From positions 81,382 through 145,381 of the forward strand of contig CAZKAB010000001.1 of the NCBI GenBank assembly GCA_964550615.1: a stretch of 64,000 nt of DNA, given 5' to 3'. Below are positions 24,768-34,290 of the stretch, in pieces. Position 1 is the stretch's first letter; each line of letters begins with the position of its first letter. This DNA comes from M55B144 sp964550615 (GTDB taxonomy: Bacteria > Bipolaricaulota > Bipolaricaulia > UBA7950 > UBA9294). The position numbers and the translations under genes were made by a program. The notes beneath the pieces are model-generated. The model saw only the letters and a list, made by a program, of their open reading frames with translations, searched no databases and was not told the DNA's origin.

Positions 24768-25661
24768 TCAAACCCGCTTCCGTTTTCGCTTTGGGTTCAC
24801 CAGGTCGCTAATCCCCTCGCCGATCAAACCGAACCCAAGCGACAGCGCAATGATCATGACCCCAGGGAATGTAATAAGCCACCAAGAACCGGATTGGAGA
24901 AATTTCTGCCCGTTCTGAATATCGTAACCCCAGTCCGGCGCTGGCGGCGGAAGCCCGAAGCCAAGAAACGACAGAGCGGCGACCGTGAGGATCGCGTCGG
25001 CGAGATTGAACGAAGAGACGGCCATGATCGCATTCACTGTGTTGGGGGCGACGTGGCGCACGATGATCCTGAACTTGCTCGCGCCCAGGGCACGCACCGC
25101 CTCTACGTATGTCGTTTCACGCACCTGCAAGACTTCGGCGCGTGTGACACGGAAGTACGTAGGGATGTATACAAAACCCACAGCCCATATCATCGGACCA
25201 AGACCCGCGCCAAACATCGCCACCAGCGTGATTGCCAGAATCATCGACGGGAAGGAATAGATCGCGTCCATTGTCAACGATAGGACACGATCGAGCATCC
25301 CGCCGGTGAAACCGGAGATCCATCCGAGAACCGACCCAATGGACATACTGAGAGCCACCGCACCAAAAGCCACAATGAGTGAAGCTTTACCCCCGGCCAA
25401 AACCCTGCTGAACACGTCTCGCTGCAACTGATCCGTCCCCATCAAGTGCTGCAGGGACGGCCCTTGGAGTCGAGGAGCGTCGCGATACTTCGTCGGGCTA
25501 TAGGGGGTAAACCATGAGTACTGCGCAAGCGCCGTCACAACCAAGAATATGATGACAACAACTAGTCCTATCTTAAGAATAGTCTGACGCCGCATCGCAT
25601 GCCGACTTCGCGACATCTTGTCGGCAATCCACCCCAATCCCTTGATCAGTCCGCGCACCAT
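24768..25661 (-). CDS. Peptide-type ABC transporter permease, DppC-like
   Basis: A 297-residue inner-membrane permease with about six transmembrane segments. The extracytoplasmic loop near residues 60-85 contains HLMGTDQLQRDVFSR, diagnostic of DppC/OppC, and the cytoplasmic EAA loop is EAVRALGASKFRIIVRHVAPN. It starts 1 nt after the DppB-like stop. The C-terminus is very basic (NPKRKRKRV). With 25663-26682 it forms the membrane channel for peptides or similar solutes; the partner binding protein is probably 22431-23984. ATPase subunits are not nearby, so a shared or distant ATPase must be used (inference). Confidence 0.93.
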   Translation of the reverse strand: MVRGLIKGLGWIADKMSRSRHAMRRQTILKIGLVVVIIFLVVTALAQYSWFTPYSPTKYRDAPRLQGPSLQHLMGTDQLQRDVFSRVLAGGKASLIVAFGAVALSMSIGSVLGWISGFTGGMLDRVLSLTMDAIYSFPSMILAITLVAMFGAGLGPMIWAVGFVYIPTYFRVTRAEVLQVRETTYVEAVRALGASKFRIIVRHVAPNTVNAIMAVSSFNLADAILTVAALSFLGFGLPPPAPDWGYDIQNGQKFLQSGSWWLITFPGVMIIALSLGFGLIGEGISDLVNPKRKRKRV

Positions 25662-25662
25662 C

Positions 25663-26682
25663 TCAATACCTCACCCTTGGGTCGATGAATGAATAGGTAA
25701 TATCGACAATCAAGTTGATGAGTGAGATAAATATCGCAATAAACACGATAGCCCCCTGAATCGCCGGCCAGTCGCGTGCCTCGATCGAACGCACAAGAAA
25801 ACTCGCAATTCCCGGCCAGGAGAAGACCGTCTCGGTGAGAACCGCGCCCCCCATCAGAATCGCAAACTGCAGACCGAACACCGTTACAATCGGGATGAAC
25901 GCGTTGCGCAACGCGTGCGACATGATGACTACTCGCTCTTTTGCTCCCTTGGCTCGCGCCGTCGTGACATAATCGGCATCGAGTACCTCAAGCATGCTTG
26001 CGCGGGTCATACGTCCGAGAAGTCCCGCTTGAGCGAACCCTAGCGTGACCGACGGTAGCACGAGGTGTTTGGCTACATCGGCGATCACCTTTCCGTTTCC
26101 GCTCATGATCGCATCGAAAAGGTAGAAACCCGTCTTAGCCTGAAAAGTGAACGCTATTCGCCCGCCGACGCGTGTGGCAACGGGCAACCAGCCAAGTTTG
26201 ACAGCAAAGATTACCTGCAGCATCAGACCTAACCAGAACAACGGCACGGCAAACGATCCGATGTGGAAGATTCTCACGGCATGGTCAAGCGGGCGATCCG
26301 CCCACACAGCCGCAAGCAATCCCGTTCCAAACCCGAAGACCCACGCAAAGATAAGGCCGAAGAAGGCAAGCTCCAGCGTCGCCGGAAACCGCAGGAAGAT
26401 CTCCGATACAACAGGCTTGCTCGTGCTATATGAATTACCGAAATCACCGCGAACGATATCACTCAGATAGTCCACGAACTGAACGGGTATCGGCCTGTCT
26501 ACTCCCATCTTGTGGCGATACTCAGCCATCAATTCCGGAGAAACATTCCTCCCTCCAAGGATTGCCGTTACGGGATCGCCGGGCATAACGCGGAGAATAA
26601 GAAAGACTACGGTAAGAAGAATGAATAGCATAGGAATTGTCAACAACAGGCGTTGCAGGATATATCGCCCTATTCCACTCAT
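25663..26682 (-). CDS. Peptide-type ABC transporter permease, DppB-like
   Basis: A 339-residue permease. It opens with YILQRLLLTIPMLFILLTVVF, the typical DppB first helix, then VMPGDPVTAILGG; the EAA loop is TTARAKGAKERVVIMSHALRNA, and it ends LINLIVDITYSFIDPRVRY, the canonical DppB C-terminus. ATG 26682 follows AAGAAGGG. It heads a two-gene operon with the DppC-like gene and diverges from alaS. Substrate not deducible. Confidence 0.94.
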   Translation of the reverse strand: MSGIGRYILQRLLLTIPMLFILLTVVFLILRVMPGDPVTAILGGRNVSPELMAEYRHKMGVDRPIPVQFVDYLSDIVRGDFGNSYSTSKPVVSEIFLRFPATLELAFFGLIFAWVFGFGTGLLAAVWADRPLDHAVRIFHIGSFAVPLFWLGLMLQVIFAVKLGWLPVATRVGGRIAFTFQAKTGFYLFDAIMSGNGKVIADVAKHLVLPSVTLGFAQAGLLGRMTRASMLEVLDADYVTTARAKGAKERVVIMSHALRNAFIPIVTVFGLQFAILMGGAVLTETVFSWPGIASFLVRSIEARDWPAIQGAIVFIAIFISLINLIVDITYSFIDPRVRY

Positions 26683-26746
26683 ACCAATCCCTTCTTCTTT
26701 TTGCTAGAATGCTCCTGAACTTGCAGGTTCGTAACCAGTATCAGAC

Positions 26747-26775
26747 ATAGTAATATCTTGTGCCAGTCAATACAA
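26747..26775 (-). promoter_or_regulatory. Possible promoter of the permease operon
   Basis: Minus strand: TTGTAT (26775-26770), 17 bp, TACTAT (26752-26747). Moderate match to consensus. It would give a ~60-nt leader before ATG 26682. Confidence 0.4.
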
Positions 26776-26804
26776 GCACAAACCGCACGATTGTGCGTGC
26801 TGTT

Positions 26805-26833
26805 TTGACTTCTCTTGACCTCTCAATTAGAAT
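26805..26833 (+). promoter_or_regulatory. Promoter of alaS
   Basis: TTGACT (26805-26810), a 17-bp spacer and TAGAAT (26828-26833). The start near 26840 leaves a ~19-nt leader with AAAGGGGG before ATG 26859. No room or sequence for a T-box leader. Confidence 0.7.
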
Positions 26834-26858
26834 CTCCTCCGTCGCAAAGGGGGATTGC

Positions 26859-29447
26859 ATGCAGGCTCACGAACTTCGCAAGCGATATATCGAGTACTTC
26901 GTCGAACAGGGACACCGACACGTTCCCAGCGCCTCTCTTGTGCCGAACGATCCTACGCTGCTGTTCACTTCAGCGGGAATGGTTCAGTTTAAGGAGATTT
27001 TCTGGGGACACGTTGACCCTGCCTTCCCTCGTGCAACCACCTATCAGAAGTGCTTTCGCACAACCGACATCGAGAACGTAGGTGTGACCGCTTACCACCA
27101 TACGTTCTTCGAGATGCTCGGCAACTTCTCTTTCGGCGACTACTTCAGAGAAGGGGCGATCGCATTCGCGTGGGAGTTTCTCACTAAGGAACTCGGGATT
27201 CCGAAAGACCGTTTGTGGGTTTCGGTGTACGAAGATGACGATGAAGCATTCGCAATCTGGCGCGATTCGGTGGGCATCCCCACGGATCGAATCGTGCGTC
27301 TGGGAAAGGACCACAACTGGTGGGGACCGGTCGGTGACGCCGGACCATGCGGGCCCGATTCGGAGATATTCTTCGACTCCGGCGAGTCGGCGGCCTGCGG
27401 CTCGGATTGCCGGGGAGTTGCATGTGATTGCGATCGTTTCTCTGAGATCTGGAATCTCGTATTCATGGAATACGATGCCCGCCCTGACGGCACATTCGAG
27501 CCGCTAGTAAAGAAGAACATAGACACTGGCATGGGACTGGAGCGGACTACCGCAGTTTTGCAGGGAGCGAAAAGCAACTTCGACACCGACCTTTTTGTTC
27601 CCGTGCTGGATGCGATCGACGCTGCGGCGACGCAGAAGCTCGCCGACAAGAACAGGATCGATCGAAACATTATCGCCGATCACATCCGCGGTATCCTCTT
27701 CCTCATAGCCGATGGCGTACTCCCGGGGAACGAAAAACAAGGATATGTCCTGCGGCGCATTCTCCGGCGAGCGATTCGCTCCGGCGAGCGGCTCGCCCTA
27801 TCGGCGGGAACGCTCACATCTCTCGTAGAACCGGTAATCGACACACTGGGGGCGGCATATCCGGAGATCATCGCCGCACGATCACTAGCAAAACGCGTCA
27901 TCTCTCATGAAGAGGACGCTTTTCGCAGAACGCTTCACGCCGGAGAGCAACGCCTGGAACGCATCTTGACGGAACTCGTCGAGCAAGGCAAGGACACGCT
28001 CTCGGGACAGCTCGCGTTCGAACTGTACGATACGTATGGTTTCCCCAAGGAGATGACGAAAGAAATCGTCTCTTCGCAGGGGATAGCGGTCGATGAGGAA
28101 GGATTCCAGGAAGCAATGGCCGAGCAGAGAGAGCGCTCGCGAGGAAACGTTGACAACGTAACGTCACCCGCAAAGGGCGAACCGGATATTCCGGCGGGTG
28201 CCGATGCGACGCGTTTCACAGGCTACGAATCAACCGAGGACGAAGCCGTTCTCTCGAACGCGCTCGAAAAGGCAGGCGTTGTCGATCGGATGATATTCCC
28301 GTCGTCCCCATTCTATGCCGAGGCGGGCGGGCAGATCTCGGACACGGGAACGATTATGAATCTATCCCGCGAAGGGCGTGCCACGGTCATTGAGGTAAGC
28401 AAGGAGACCGGCGGAGTCTTCGTCCACCACGTGCAGCTCGAGGTAGGATCGTTTGAAAGCGGTGACCGCTGCCGGCTGACCGTCGATGCGCAGAAGCGCA
28501 AGCGGATCGCACGCAATCATACCGCCACTCACCTACTGCACACCGCGTTGCGCAGCGTATTAGGAGATCATGTGATCCAGGCCGGTTCGTACGTAACCGA
28601 CAACGAGCTGCGCTTTGACTTCTCTCACTTTGAGAAGCTGTCCTCTGCTGAGACCGCTGCTGTCGAAGACATGGCGAACGAAGCGGTACTGCGCGACCTC
28701 GCGGTTGAAACCACTGAGATGTCTCTCGAACAGGCAAAGCGGTCTCAGGCAATGGCTCACTTCGAGGATGAATACCGGGGCAAGAAACTGGTACGTGTCG
28801 TATCAGTGGGTGATTTTAGCCGTGAACTGTGCGGCGGGACGCATGTCGAGAGAAGTGGCGAGATTGGGTTGATCAAGATTGTCGCAGAAGAAAGCGTGGC
28901 CGCTGGAACACGTCGGATTCGCGCTATCACTGGAGACGGCGCCCTCCACTGGATGCGAGAGCGCAACAGCGTCATCACGCGCTTACAGGATGAACTCGGT
29001 GAGGATCCGTTTGTCGGCCTCAGCCGCCTGCGAGACCAAGTAACATCGCTAGGCGAACAGCTGGCCGCGTTGAACAAGGCCTCACTTGCCGAGTCGTGCG
29101 ACGATCTTCTCTCTCAAGGAGTCGACCTTGGCGCCGCCACGCTGTACCATTCCCTGCTTGATCTGAACGCCGATCAACTGAAGGAACTGAGCGATCTCGT
29201 CGAGGCGAAAGGATGCCCGGCCATTGTTCTTCTTGCTTCGGCGGCCGGTGACCGTGGCGCGATCGTATGTAAGACGACCGATGGCTTGCCTGTCGACGCC
29301 GGATCGATTGTGCGCACGCTGACCAAGGCCTTTGGCGGTGGTGGCGGCGGCACAAGTACGTTCGCTCAGGGCGGTGGCTTGCGCAAAGACGCCCTCAACG
29401 ACGCCCTTGCAGAAGGAGTGCACTTAATCCGCGCCGCTCTCAACTAG
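26859..29447 (+). CDS. alaS: Alanyl-tRNA synthetase
   Basis: An 862-residue class II synthetase. The N-terminus reads LRKRYIEYFVEQGHRHVPSASLVP, followed by LLFTSAGMVQFKEIF and TTYQKCFRTTDIENVG (active site). The editing domain has HTATHLLHTALR and CGGTHVERSGEIG with all zinc ligands, and the C-Ala domain ends GGGGGGTSTFAQGGG. ATG 26859 is chosen on the AAAGGGGG site; in-frame upstream codons would run through the promoter. Its last 4 bp overlap the end of the convergent dnaN. Size is normal. Confidence 0.97.
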   Translation: MQAHELRKRYIEYFVEQGHRHVPSASLVPNDPTLLFTSAGMVQFKEIFWGHVDPAFPRATTYQKCFRTTDIENVGVTAYHHTFFEMLGNFSFGDYFREGAIAFAWEFLTKELGIPKDRLWVSVYEDDDEAFAIWRDSVGIPTDRIVRLGKDHNWWGPVGDAGPCGPDSEIFFDSGESAACGSDCRGVACDCDRFSEIWNLVFMEYDARPDGTFEPLVKKNIDTGMGLERTTAVLQGAKSNFDTDLFVPVLDAIDAAATQKLADKNRIDRNIIADHIRGILFLIADGVLPGNEKQGYVLRRILRRAIRSGERLALSAGTLTSLVEPVIDTLGAAYPEIIAARSLAKRVISHEEDAFRRTLHAGEQRLERILTELVEQGKDTLSGQLAFELYDTYGFPKEMTKEIVSSQGIAVDEEGFQEAMAEQRERSRGNVDNVTSPAKGEPDIPAGADATRFTGYESTEDEAVLSNALEKAGVVDRMIFPSSPFYAEAGGQISDTGTIMNLSREGRATVIEVSKETGGVFVHHVQLEVGSFESGDRCRLTVDAQKRKRIARNHTATHLLHTALRSVLGDHVIQAGSYVTDNELRFDFSHFEKLSSAETAAVEDMANEAVLRDLAVETTEMSLEQAKRSQAMAHFEDEYRGKKLVRVVSVGDFSRELCGGTHVERSGEIGLIKIVAEESVAAGTRRIRAITGDGALHWMRERNSVITRLQDELGEDPFVGLSRLRDQVTSLGEQLAALNKASLAESCDDLLSQGVDLGAATLYHSLLDLNADQLKELSDLVEAKGCPAIVLLASAAGDRGAIVCKTTDGLPVDAGSIVRTLTKAFGGGGGGTSTFAQGGGLRKDALNDALAEGVHLIRAALN

Positions 29448-30595
29448 CCTGCCAGGCGCACCGGCATGCAGACATAGAGGAATCCCTCATCCTGTGGGGA
29501 GATCCCATCCCCTGTCGGCTCAATCAGGCCCGCCTTTTCCGAAGTCGCAAGCCAAAGCGCAATATCATCGGAAGCCATCCGCTTGAGCACATCGATCAAG
29601 TACTCGGCCTTGAAAGAAATCTCGATCGCGTCCGATGGGACCTTGCCCAAGCGAACGCGCTCCTCCGCCTCTCCTTTCTCCTTGGAGGAAGAGTTTATCC
29701 TTACCGCGCTTTCTTCGTTCGTAACCCGAAGTGTCACCGCTCCCGACTCCTCAGCAGCGGTAATTTCTATGCGCTGAAGACTCGCCAACAATGCCTGTCG
29801 CTTGAACGTAAGGACAATCGGATTCTCCTTGGGGACCACCCGCTCAAAGTCAGGGAATTCCTCCGCGATCGTCTTTGCAACGAATGTCACGCCCCCCGCC
29901 TGGAAGAAGATCTGGCCGTCGTCGCGGTACAGATCCACCTTGTTGGTGTTGATCTGAGATAGGACACGATCGAGATCGGAAAGCACGCCCGCTTCGATCA
30001 AGAATTCGCCCTCCTCAAGAATCTCCTCCATCGGGAGTGTCTTCACCGCCAGGCGGTACCCATTGGTGGCGATCATCTTTGTCGATCCGCCGCCGAGAAT
30101 CATGTTCACGCCCGTCAGGCTGAGGCGCGTCGTTTCGTTCATCTTCAGCGCCGCAAACGCCGTCTGCTCAAGTCCCCGATGGAACTTGTCCACCTGCATT
30201 GTACCGATGCGAGTCGGCGGGAGGGGTGCGATATCCGGGTAATCCTCCACCGGGAGCGTCGGCAGGTCGAACAAAGTCTCACCGCAGCGAAGTTTGACGA
30301 CCGCGCCGTCGTGCTCATCGGTCTTCATTGTAATGCGCTCATCTTCAGGGAGGTGGCTGGCGATCTTGGAAAGGATGGAGCCGTTCAGTACCACGGACTC
30401 GTCTTCTCCCTTGTTCTCGACCTTAAGCACGCAATGGACCGCTCGTTCCAGATCCGTGGCGTGAAGATGCAGCTCTTGTCCGCTCAACTCCATCTTCAGC
30501 CCAGAGAGAATGGGCATGCTGCTGCGAGTGCCGAGAGCGTAGCTTGCGAGCCTTACGCCAAACACCAACTCATCTTTCATGCATACAAAATCCAT
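29444..30595 (-). CDS. dnaN: DNA polymerase III beta sliding clamp
   Basis: A 383-residue clamp subunit that tethers polymerase to DNA. Three clamp folds are visible: the first starts LVFGVRLASYALGTRSSMPILSGLKME, the second contains LSLTGVNMIL and MIATNGYRLAVK, and the C-terminus ends FLYVCMPVRLAG, matching the family's YVLMPMRL. ATG 30595 follows AAGGGGGAGA. It is unusual in lying away from dnaA, downstream of lspA and tmk; no origin-like DnaA-box cluster is seen around it. The stop overlaps the alaS stop. Confidence 0.96.
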   Translation of the reverse strand: MDFVCMKDELVFGVRLASYALGTRSSMPILSGLKMELSGQELHLHATDLERAVHCVLKVENKGEDESVVLNGSILSKIASHLPEDERITMKTDEHDGAVVKLRCGETLFDLPTLPVEDYPDIAPLPPTRIGTMQVDKFHRGLEQTAFAALKMNETTRLSLTGVNMILGGGSTKMIATNGYRLAVKTLPMEEILEEGEFLIEAGVLSDLDRVLSQINTNKVDLYRDDGQIFFQAGGVTFVAKTIAEEFPDFERVVPKENPIVLTFKRQALLASLQRIEITAAEESGAVTLRVTNEESAVRINSSSKEKGEAEERVRLGKVPSDAIEISFKAEYLIDVLKRMASDDIALWLATSEKAGLIEPTGDGISPQDEGFLYVCMPVRLAG

Positions 30596-30661
30596 CGTTC
30601 TCCCCCTTAATGGCGCAAGTGATGATACTCATCATACACGATCGGTGGGCGTTGCCAAAAG

Positions 30662-31279
30662 TCACAGACCGAGGTGAGTTGCCACCTGAGCGGCAATCTC
30701 ATCAATGGGCAAAGTGGCGTCAATCACCCGCACCGACGAATCATTGCTCGTCAATTTCAAATAGCCTGAGCGTACGCGCTGATAGAACGCAAGATCCTCC
30801 TCTTCGATTCGATCGCGAACCCTCCCTCGTCTTTCCAACGCCTTCTCGGCGGGAAGGTCGAGCAAGAAAGTGAGATCGGGCTGTCTCCCGGCGGTCGCAA
30901 TCTCGTTCAATCGCCGAATGAGGTCAAGTTCAATGCCGCGTCCATACCCCTGATAGGCAAGGCTGGAGAGGCGAAATCTGCTGGATACGACAACCCGGCT
31001 CGCTTGCAGCGCCGGCTCGATCACCTCGAACGATAGTTGCGCACGGCAGGTGATGAACAACGCCAGCTCTGATAAGGGAAGAAGTTGAGTGTTGTCATTC
31101 GAAAGGATAACACGGCGAACGCTCTCACCTAACGCAGTCCCACCCGGCTCACGCGTGGCTGTCACCGGAATCCCGAGCCCCTGCATACGAACTGCGAGAC
31201 GCTCGACTTGCGTCGACTTCCCCGTGAAATCAAGTCCCTCAAAGACGATCAGTTTTCGCTTCAGTTCGATCGTTTCCAC
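30662..31279 (-). CDS. tmk: Thymidylate kinase, with altered DR motif
   Basis: A 205-residue dTMP kinase. The P-loop is FEGLDFTGKSTQ (residues ~14-24), TMP-binding TREPGGTALGE is at ~42-52, and SSLAYQGYGRG at ~105-115. The canonical Asp-Arg before the LID-proximal loop (DRY/F) is Ser100-Arg101 here (VVVSSRFRLSS), losing the Asp that is nearly invariant. The LID carries RGRVRDRIEEED, a class II type with several arginines. The first 41 bp overlap lspA. It is the middle gene of lspA-tmk-dnaN. Activity is likely but the substitution makes it worth testing. Confidence 0.93.
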   Translation of the reverse strand: METIELKRKLIVFEGLDFTGKSTQVERLAVRMQGLGIPVTATREPGGTALGESVRRVILSNDNTQLLPLSELALFITCRAQLSFEVIEPALQASRVVVSSRFRLSSLAYQGYGRGIELDLIRRLNEIATAGRQPDLTFLLDLPAEKALERRGRVRDRIEEEDLAFYQRVRSGYLKLTSNDSSVRVIDATLPIDEIAAQVATHLGL

Positions 31280-31715
31280 CCCCGAAAATGGTGTGAATGA
31301 TCACTAGCACCGTTCCTACGCTCACGCAAACATCGGCAAGATTATTGACAAACAGCCCACGGAATTCCAGGAAATCAAGGACATATCCGTAGGCAAGGCG
31401 GTCGATCAGGTTGCCAACCGCTCCCGCGAGTAACAGCGCCAGCCCGACTTTCATCACGGCGCTTCTCGTCCGGTCGCGCAGAAGGATGACGATCACTGTA
31501 ACAGAGACCGCAATCGAGACAGCGATGAAGAGCTCTCCCCCACCAGGGAATATGCCAAGCGCACCGCCTACGTTGTGAACTCGAGTGAGGCGGATGAAAT
31601 GGCCGAGCAAAGGCCGTGATTCGGACAGAGCGAGGGTCTGACCGGCCCACCACTTGAGAACTCGATCCGCCCCAACAGCGACGCCGGCGATAAGAAGGGA
31701 GGAGTACCTATTCAT
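31239..31715 (-). CDS. lspA: Lipoprotein signal peptidase (signal peptidase II)
   Basis: A 158-residue inner-membrane aspartyl protease removing signal peptides from prolipoproteins. Four hydrophobic segments are visible. Catalytic Asp residues are in GYVLDFLEF (Asp114) and VNNLADVCVSVG (Asp128), GNLIDRLAYG is the conserved helix, and VHNVGGALGIFPG corresponds to the NxGAAF motif with a Gly substitution. A charged tail follows. The likely substrate in this window is the lipoprotein at 62198-63052. The Shine-Dalgarno sequence is weak and distant. Confidence 0.95.
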   Translation of the reverse strand: MNRYSSLLIAGVAVGADRVLKWWAGQTLALSESRPLLGHFIRLTRVHNVGGALGIFPGGGELFIAVSIAVSVTVIVILLRDRTRSAVMKVGLALLLAGAVGNLIDRLAYGYVLDFLEFRGLFVNNLADVCVSVGTVLVIIHTIFGGGNDRTEAKTDRL

Positions 31716-31835
31716 GACAGCACAGACTATCCTCCAGAGACGATCGGGTCAAGCGAGAAAGCGATTCCCCTTGCACGCCACCACCGTAGAGGGTAGGGTG
31801 TAAGAACCCTCGTGAATAGGATAAGGGAGGACTAA

Positions 31836-32564
31836 ATGCGTCTACTGCGATTCGTCGAGAAAGGGTCACATTCGGAAGCACGGAACGGTCGACTGGAAGG
31901 GGAGATGGTGGTCACAGCGGATTCCTCTCTTCCGCTAGCAAGCGTCGACCTGCTTGCTCCGTGCATTCCGACAAAGATTGTCTGCGTCGGCCGCAACTAC
32001 GCTGCACACGCCAAGGAGCTGGGAAATGAGGTTCCCACACGCCCATTGCTGTTTTTCAAGCCGCCGTCTGCCGTGATCGGACCGGAGGAAGAGATCGTTC
32101 TGCCGAACAGCCCGCTCATCCATCACGAGGCGGAACTTGCCGTCGTCATCGGTAAGCGTTGCCGCAACGTGCATGCCGAGCAGGCAATGGACGTGGTGCT
32201 CGGTTATACGTGCATGAATGACGTGTCCGATCGCGATGCGCAGAAGTGGGACACCAACTGGGTGCGCGCTAAGGGGTTCGACACATCGGCACCGCTCGGG
32301 CCGGTGATCGTCACAAAGGAGGAAATCGAGGGACCGTTCCACGTCATGACGCGTGTGAACGGAGAAACGCGACAGGATGGTTCTACGAGCGATTTCATCT
32401 TTCCAATCGGAACGCTGATCGCGGAGGTTTCTTCCTACATGACGTTGGAAGAGGGCGACATCATCGCCACCGGCACGCCCGCCGGGGTCGGCCCGCTCGT
32501 GGCAGGCGATATCGTCGAAGTAGAGATCGAGGGAATAGGCATACTGAGAAACCGCGTGCGTTGA
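31836..32564 (+). CDS. Fumarylacetoacetate hydrolase family protein
   Basis: A 242-residue FAH-fold enzyme. The signature CVGRNYAAHAKELGN opens the catalytic domain, HHEAELAVVIGKRCRNV carries the metal-binding acidic residues, and ATGTPAGVGPLVAGD closes it. Family members are hydrolases or decarboxylases of beta-diketo acids (for example acylpyruvases and 2-hydroxyhepta-2,4-diene-1,7-dioate isomerase). The short length, with an N-terminal ~45-residue cap, points to the acylpyruvase-like or oxaloacetate decarboxylase branch. ATG 31836 follows GGGAGGA. The next gene is 55 nt downstream on the same strand. Confidence 0.9.
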   Translation: MRLLRFVEKGSHSEARNGRLEGEMVVTADSSLPLASVDLLAPCIPTKIVCVGRNYAAHAKELGNEVPTRPLLFFKPPSAVIGPEEEIVLPNSPLIHHEAELAVVIGKRCRNVHAEQAMDVVLGYTCMNDVSDRDAQKWDTNWVRAKGFDTSAPLGPVIVTKEEIEGPFHVMTRVNGETRQDGSTSDFIFPIGTLIAEVSSYMTLEEGDIIATGTPAGVGPLVAGDIVEVEIEGIGILRNRVR

Positions 32565-32619
32565 CATGCGCCCGCGGACAGGCGCGTGCGCTTGACGTTC
32601 ATCTACCGAAGGAAGAGAG

Positions 32620-33666
32620 ATGCCCCCACGCAACATGCGAATTGTTCTTATCGGTATGGGAAACCTCGGCCGTCGATTCATTGAACTCATCCGCGACAAG
32701 GCGGCCATTCTGAACAATCGGTACGGGATTTCACTCACGCTGGTCGGTGTCGCCGATTCGCGCGGGGCGGCACACGACACCAACGGCCTTGATCTCTCGA
32801 CAGTGCTGAAAGTCAAAGCTGAGACAGGTACGGTAGCGGAGTATCCGCACGTCGGGAACTGGGATCTTTCTGCACTCCAACTCGTGCGTACAGTCGACGC
32901 CGACGTCGTGTGCGAGGCGACACCGGTCAATATCGCTCAAGGAGGCGAGCCGGCGCTCTCGTGTATTCGTGCCGCACTCATGCGCGGGATGCACGTCGTT
33001 ACTCCCAACAAGGGACCGATAGTCCTTGCCTATCGAGAACTCGTACAACTCGCGGACAGACACGGGGTCTCGATTCGCTTCGATGGAACGGTCGCTGGTG
33101 GTCTCCCTGCTCTCTCCATCGGAGCGAGAGACTTACGCGGGGCGACGATTGACGCAATTGAGACCGTGCCGAATCTCGTCACAGGCTACATCCTCGATCT
33201 CATCGCAGCCGGTGTTTCATGGGAAGAAGCCCTCGTCTCCGCCTGCAATGAGGGCGTGCTGGAAGCCGATTCGGCCTGGGATCTTGAAGGATGGGATGCT
33301 GCAGCCAAGCTCATTATTCTGGCAAACGCGGTCCTTGATATGCCGGCGGAACTGAAAGACGTAGATCGCACTGGAATCGTGGGCATCTCGCCGAGCGAAG
33401 TGCGCTCCCAGACGAGAGACGGTCGCCGCATGCGCCTATTGGCGACCGCACGGCGCACGGATGCCACCTTCGCATTGAAGGTGGCGCCGATCGGGCTCCC
33501 TGTCGACCATCCATTGGGGAGACTGGGGCACAAGGAGATGGGAATCGTCTACCATACCGATATCTTCGGAACGATCACCGCGATTATCAAAGAGGAGACG
33601 CCGCTCCCGTCGGCGGCGACGATCCTGCGCGATATCCTCGAGATAGCCATCGACGGCACCGCTTGA
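32620..33666 (+). CDS. hom: Homoserine dehydrogenase, short form
   Basis: A 348-residue NAD(P)-dependent enzyme converting aspartate semialdehyde to homoserine. The Rossmann loop is IVLIGMGNLGRRFIELI; MHVVTPNKGPIVL carries the conserved Lys; the catalytic domain has FDGTVAGGLPALS and EGWDAAAKLIILAN. It lacks the C-terminal ACT domain of the ~430-residue regulated forms, so it is probably not feedback-inhibited through that domain. ATG 32620 follows GGAAGAGAG. Partners for methionine, threonine or lysine synthesis are not nearby. Confidence 0.9.
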   Translation: MPPRNMRIVLIGMGNLGRRFIELIRDKAAILNNRYGISLTLVGVADSRGAAHDTNGLDLSTVLKVKAETGTVAEYPHVGNWDLSALQLVRTVDADVVCEATPVNIAQGGEPALSCIRAALMRGMHVVTPNKGPIVLAYRELVQLADRHGVSIRFDGTVAGGLPALSIGARDLRGATIDAIETVPNLVTGYILDLIAAGVSWEEALVSACNEGVLEADSAWDLEGWDAAAKLIILANAVLDMPAELKDVDRTGIVGISPSEVRSQTRDGRRMRLLATARRTDATFALKVAPIGLPVDHPLGRLGHKEMGIVYHTDIFGTITAIIKEETPLPSAATILRDILEIAIDGTA

Positions 33667-33725
33667 TCCCACTATTACCGCGGACTACTCTCTGCCGCAA
33701 ATCACAGCTCTGAAAAGGGGAATCT

Positions 33726-34124
33726 ATGATGACAATCGGCTCACGACATGAAATGACGTGGATCGTGGAGAAGGAACATCTGGCAAGCAGTTTCGGAAGC
33801 GGTCTGGCTGATGTGCTGGCAACGCCCGTTCTTGTCGGCTTTTGCGAGGAGTGCTGCCGCAAATTGGTCGATCCTTCAATTGAAAAAGGGAAGCAGACAG
33901 TGGGAACCGAAATCTGTCTGCAGCACAAAGCAGCAACCCCGATTGGCATGAAGGTCACCGTGTGCGCCACACTGGTGGAAATCGATAACCGCCGCCTTCG
34001 ATTCGAAGTCGATGCTGCGGATGCAATTGAACAGATTGCCGCCGCAACGCACGAACGGTTCATAGTCGACACAGACCGCTTTGTTCGCCGGATTCAAGAC
34101 AAAGCAAGAAAGAAACCAGCCTAA
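33726..34124 (+). CDS. Hot-dog thioesterase, fluoroacetyl-CoA thioesterase (FlK)-like
   Basis: A 132-residue single hot-dog domain. The FlK-type catalytic set appears as Thr and Glu in ATPVLVGFCEECCRK and His in GTEICLQHKAATPIG, followed by VTVCATLVEIDNRRLRFEVDA, the long central strand. Bacterial FlK-like proteins hydrolyse small acyl-CoAs; the substrate here is unknown. ATG 33726 (or 33729) follows AAAAGGGG. It ends the FAH-hom series and is followed at 34291 by a terminator. Confidence 0.85.
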   Translation: MMTIGSRHEMTWIVEKEHLASSFGSGLADVLATPVLVGFCEECCRKLVDPSIEKGKQTVGTEICLQHKAATPIGMKVTVCATLVEIDNRRLRFEVDAADAIEQIAAATHERFIVDTDRFVRRIQDKARKKPA

Positions 34125-34290
34125 TCCGGAGCGGCTATCGCGCCCGCGGAGCCACAATGTCGTCTTATTGCTGCACACAAAAGACGCAGTCTGTTCACAC
34201 AAACCACACAACGGGACCGTAATATCCAATCAGGTTACAGCAGACGAACCTGCCAACACCTCCTTGAAGAGCAGCCCCCTACGACTGCAC

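Noticed and set aside
31935..32930. A 331-codon minus-strand frame opposite FAH and homoserine dehydrogenase
   Set aside because: Spans two convincing genes on the other strand and is rich in His/Arg typical of shadow frames.
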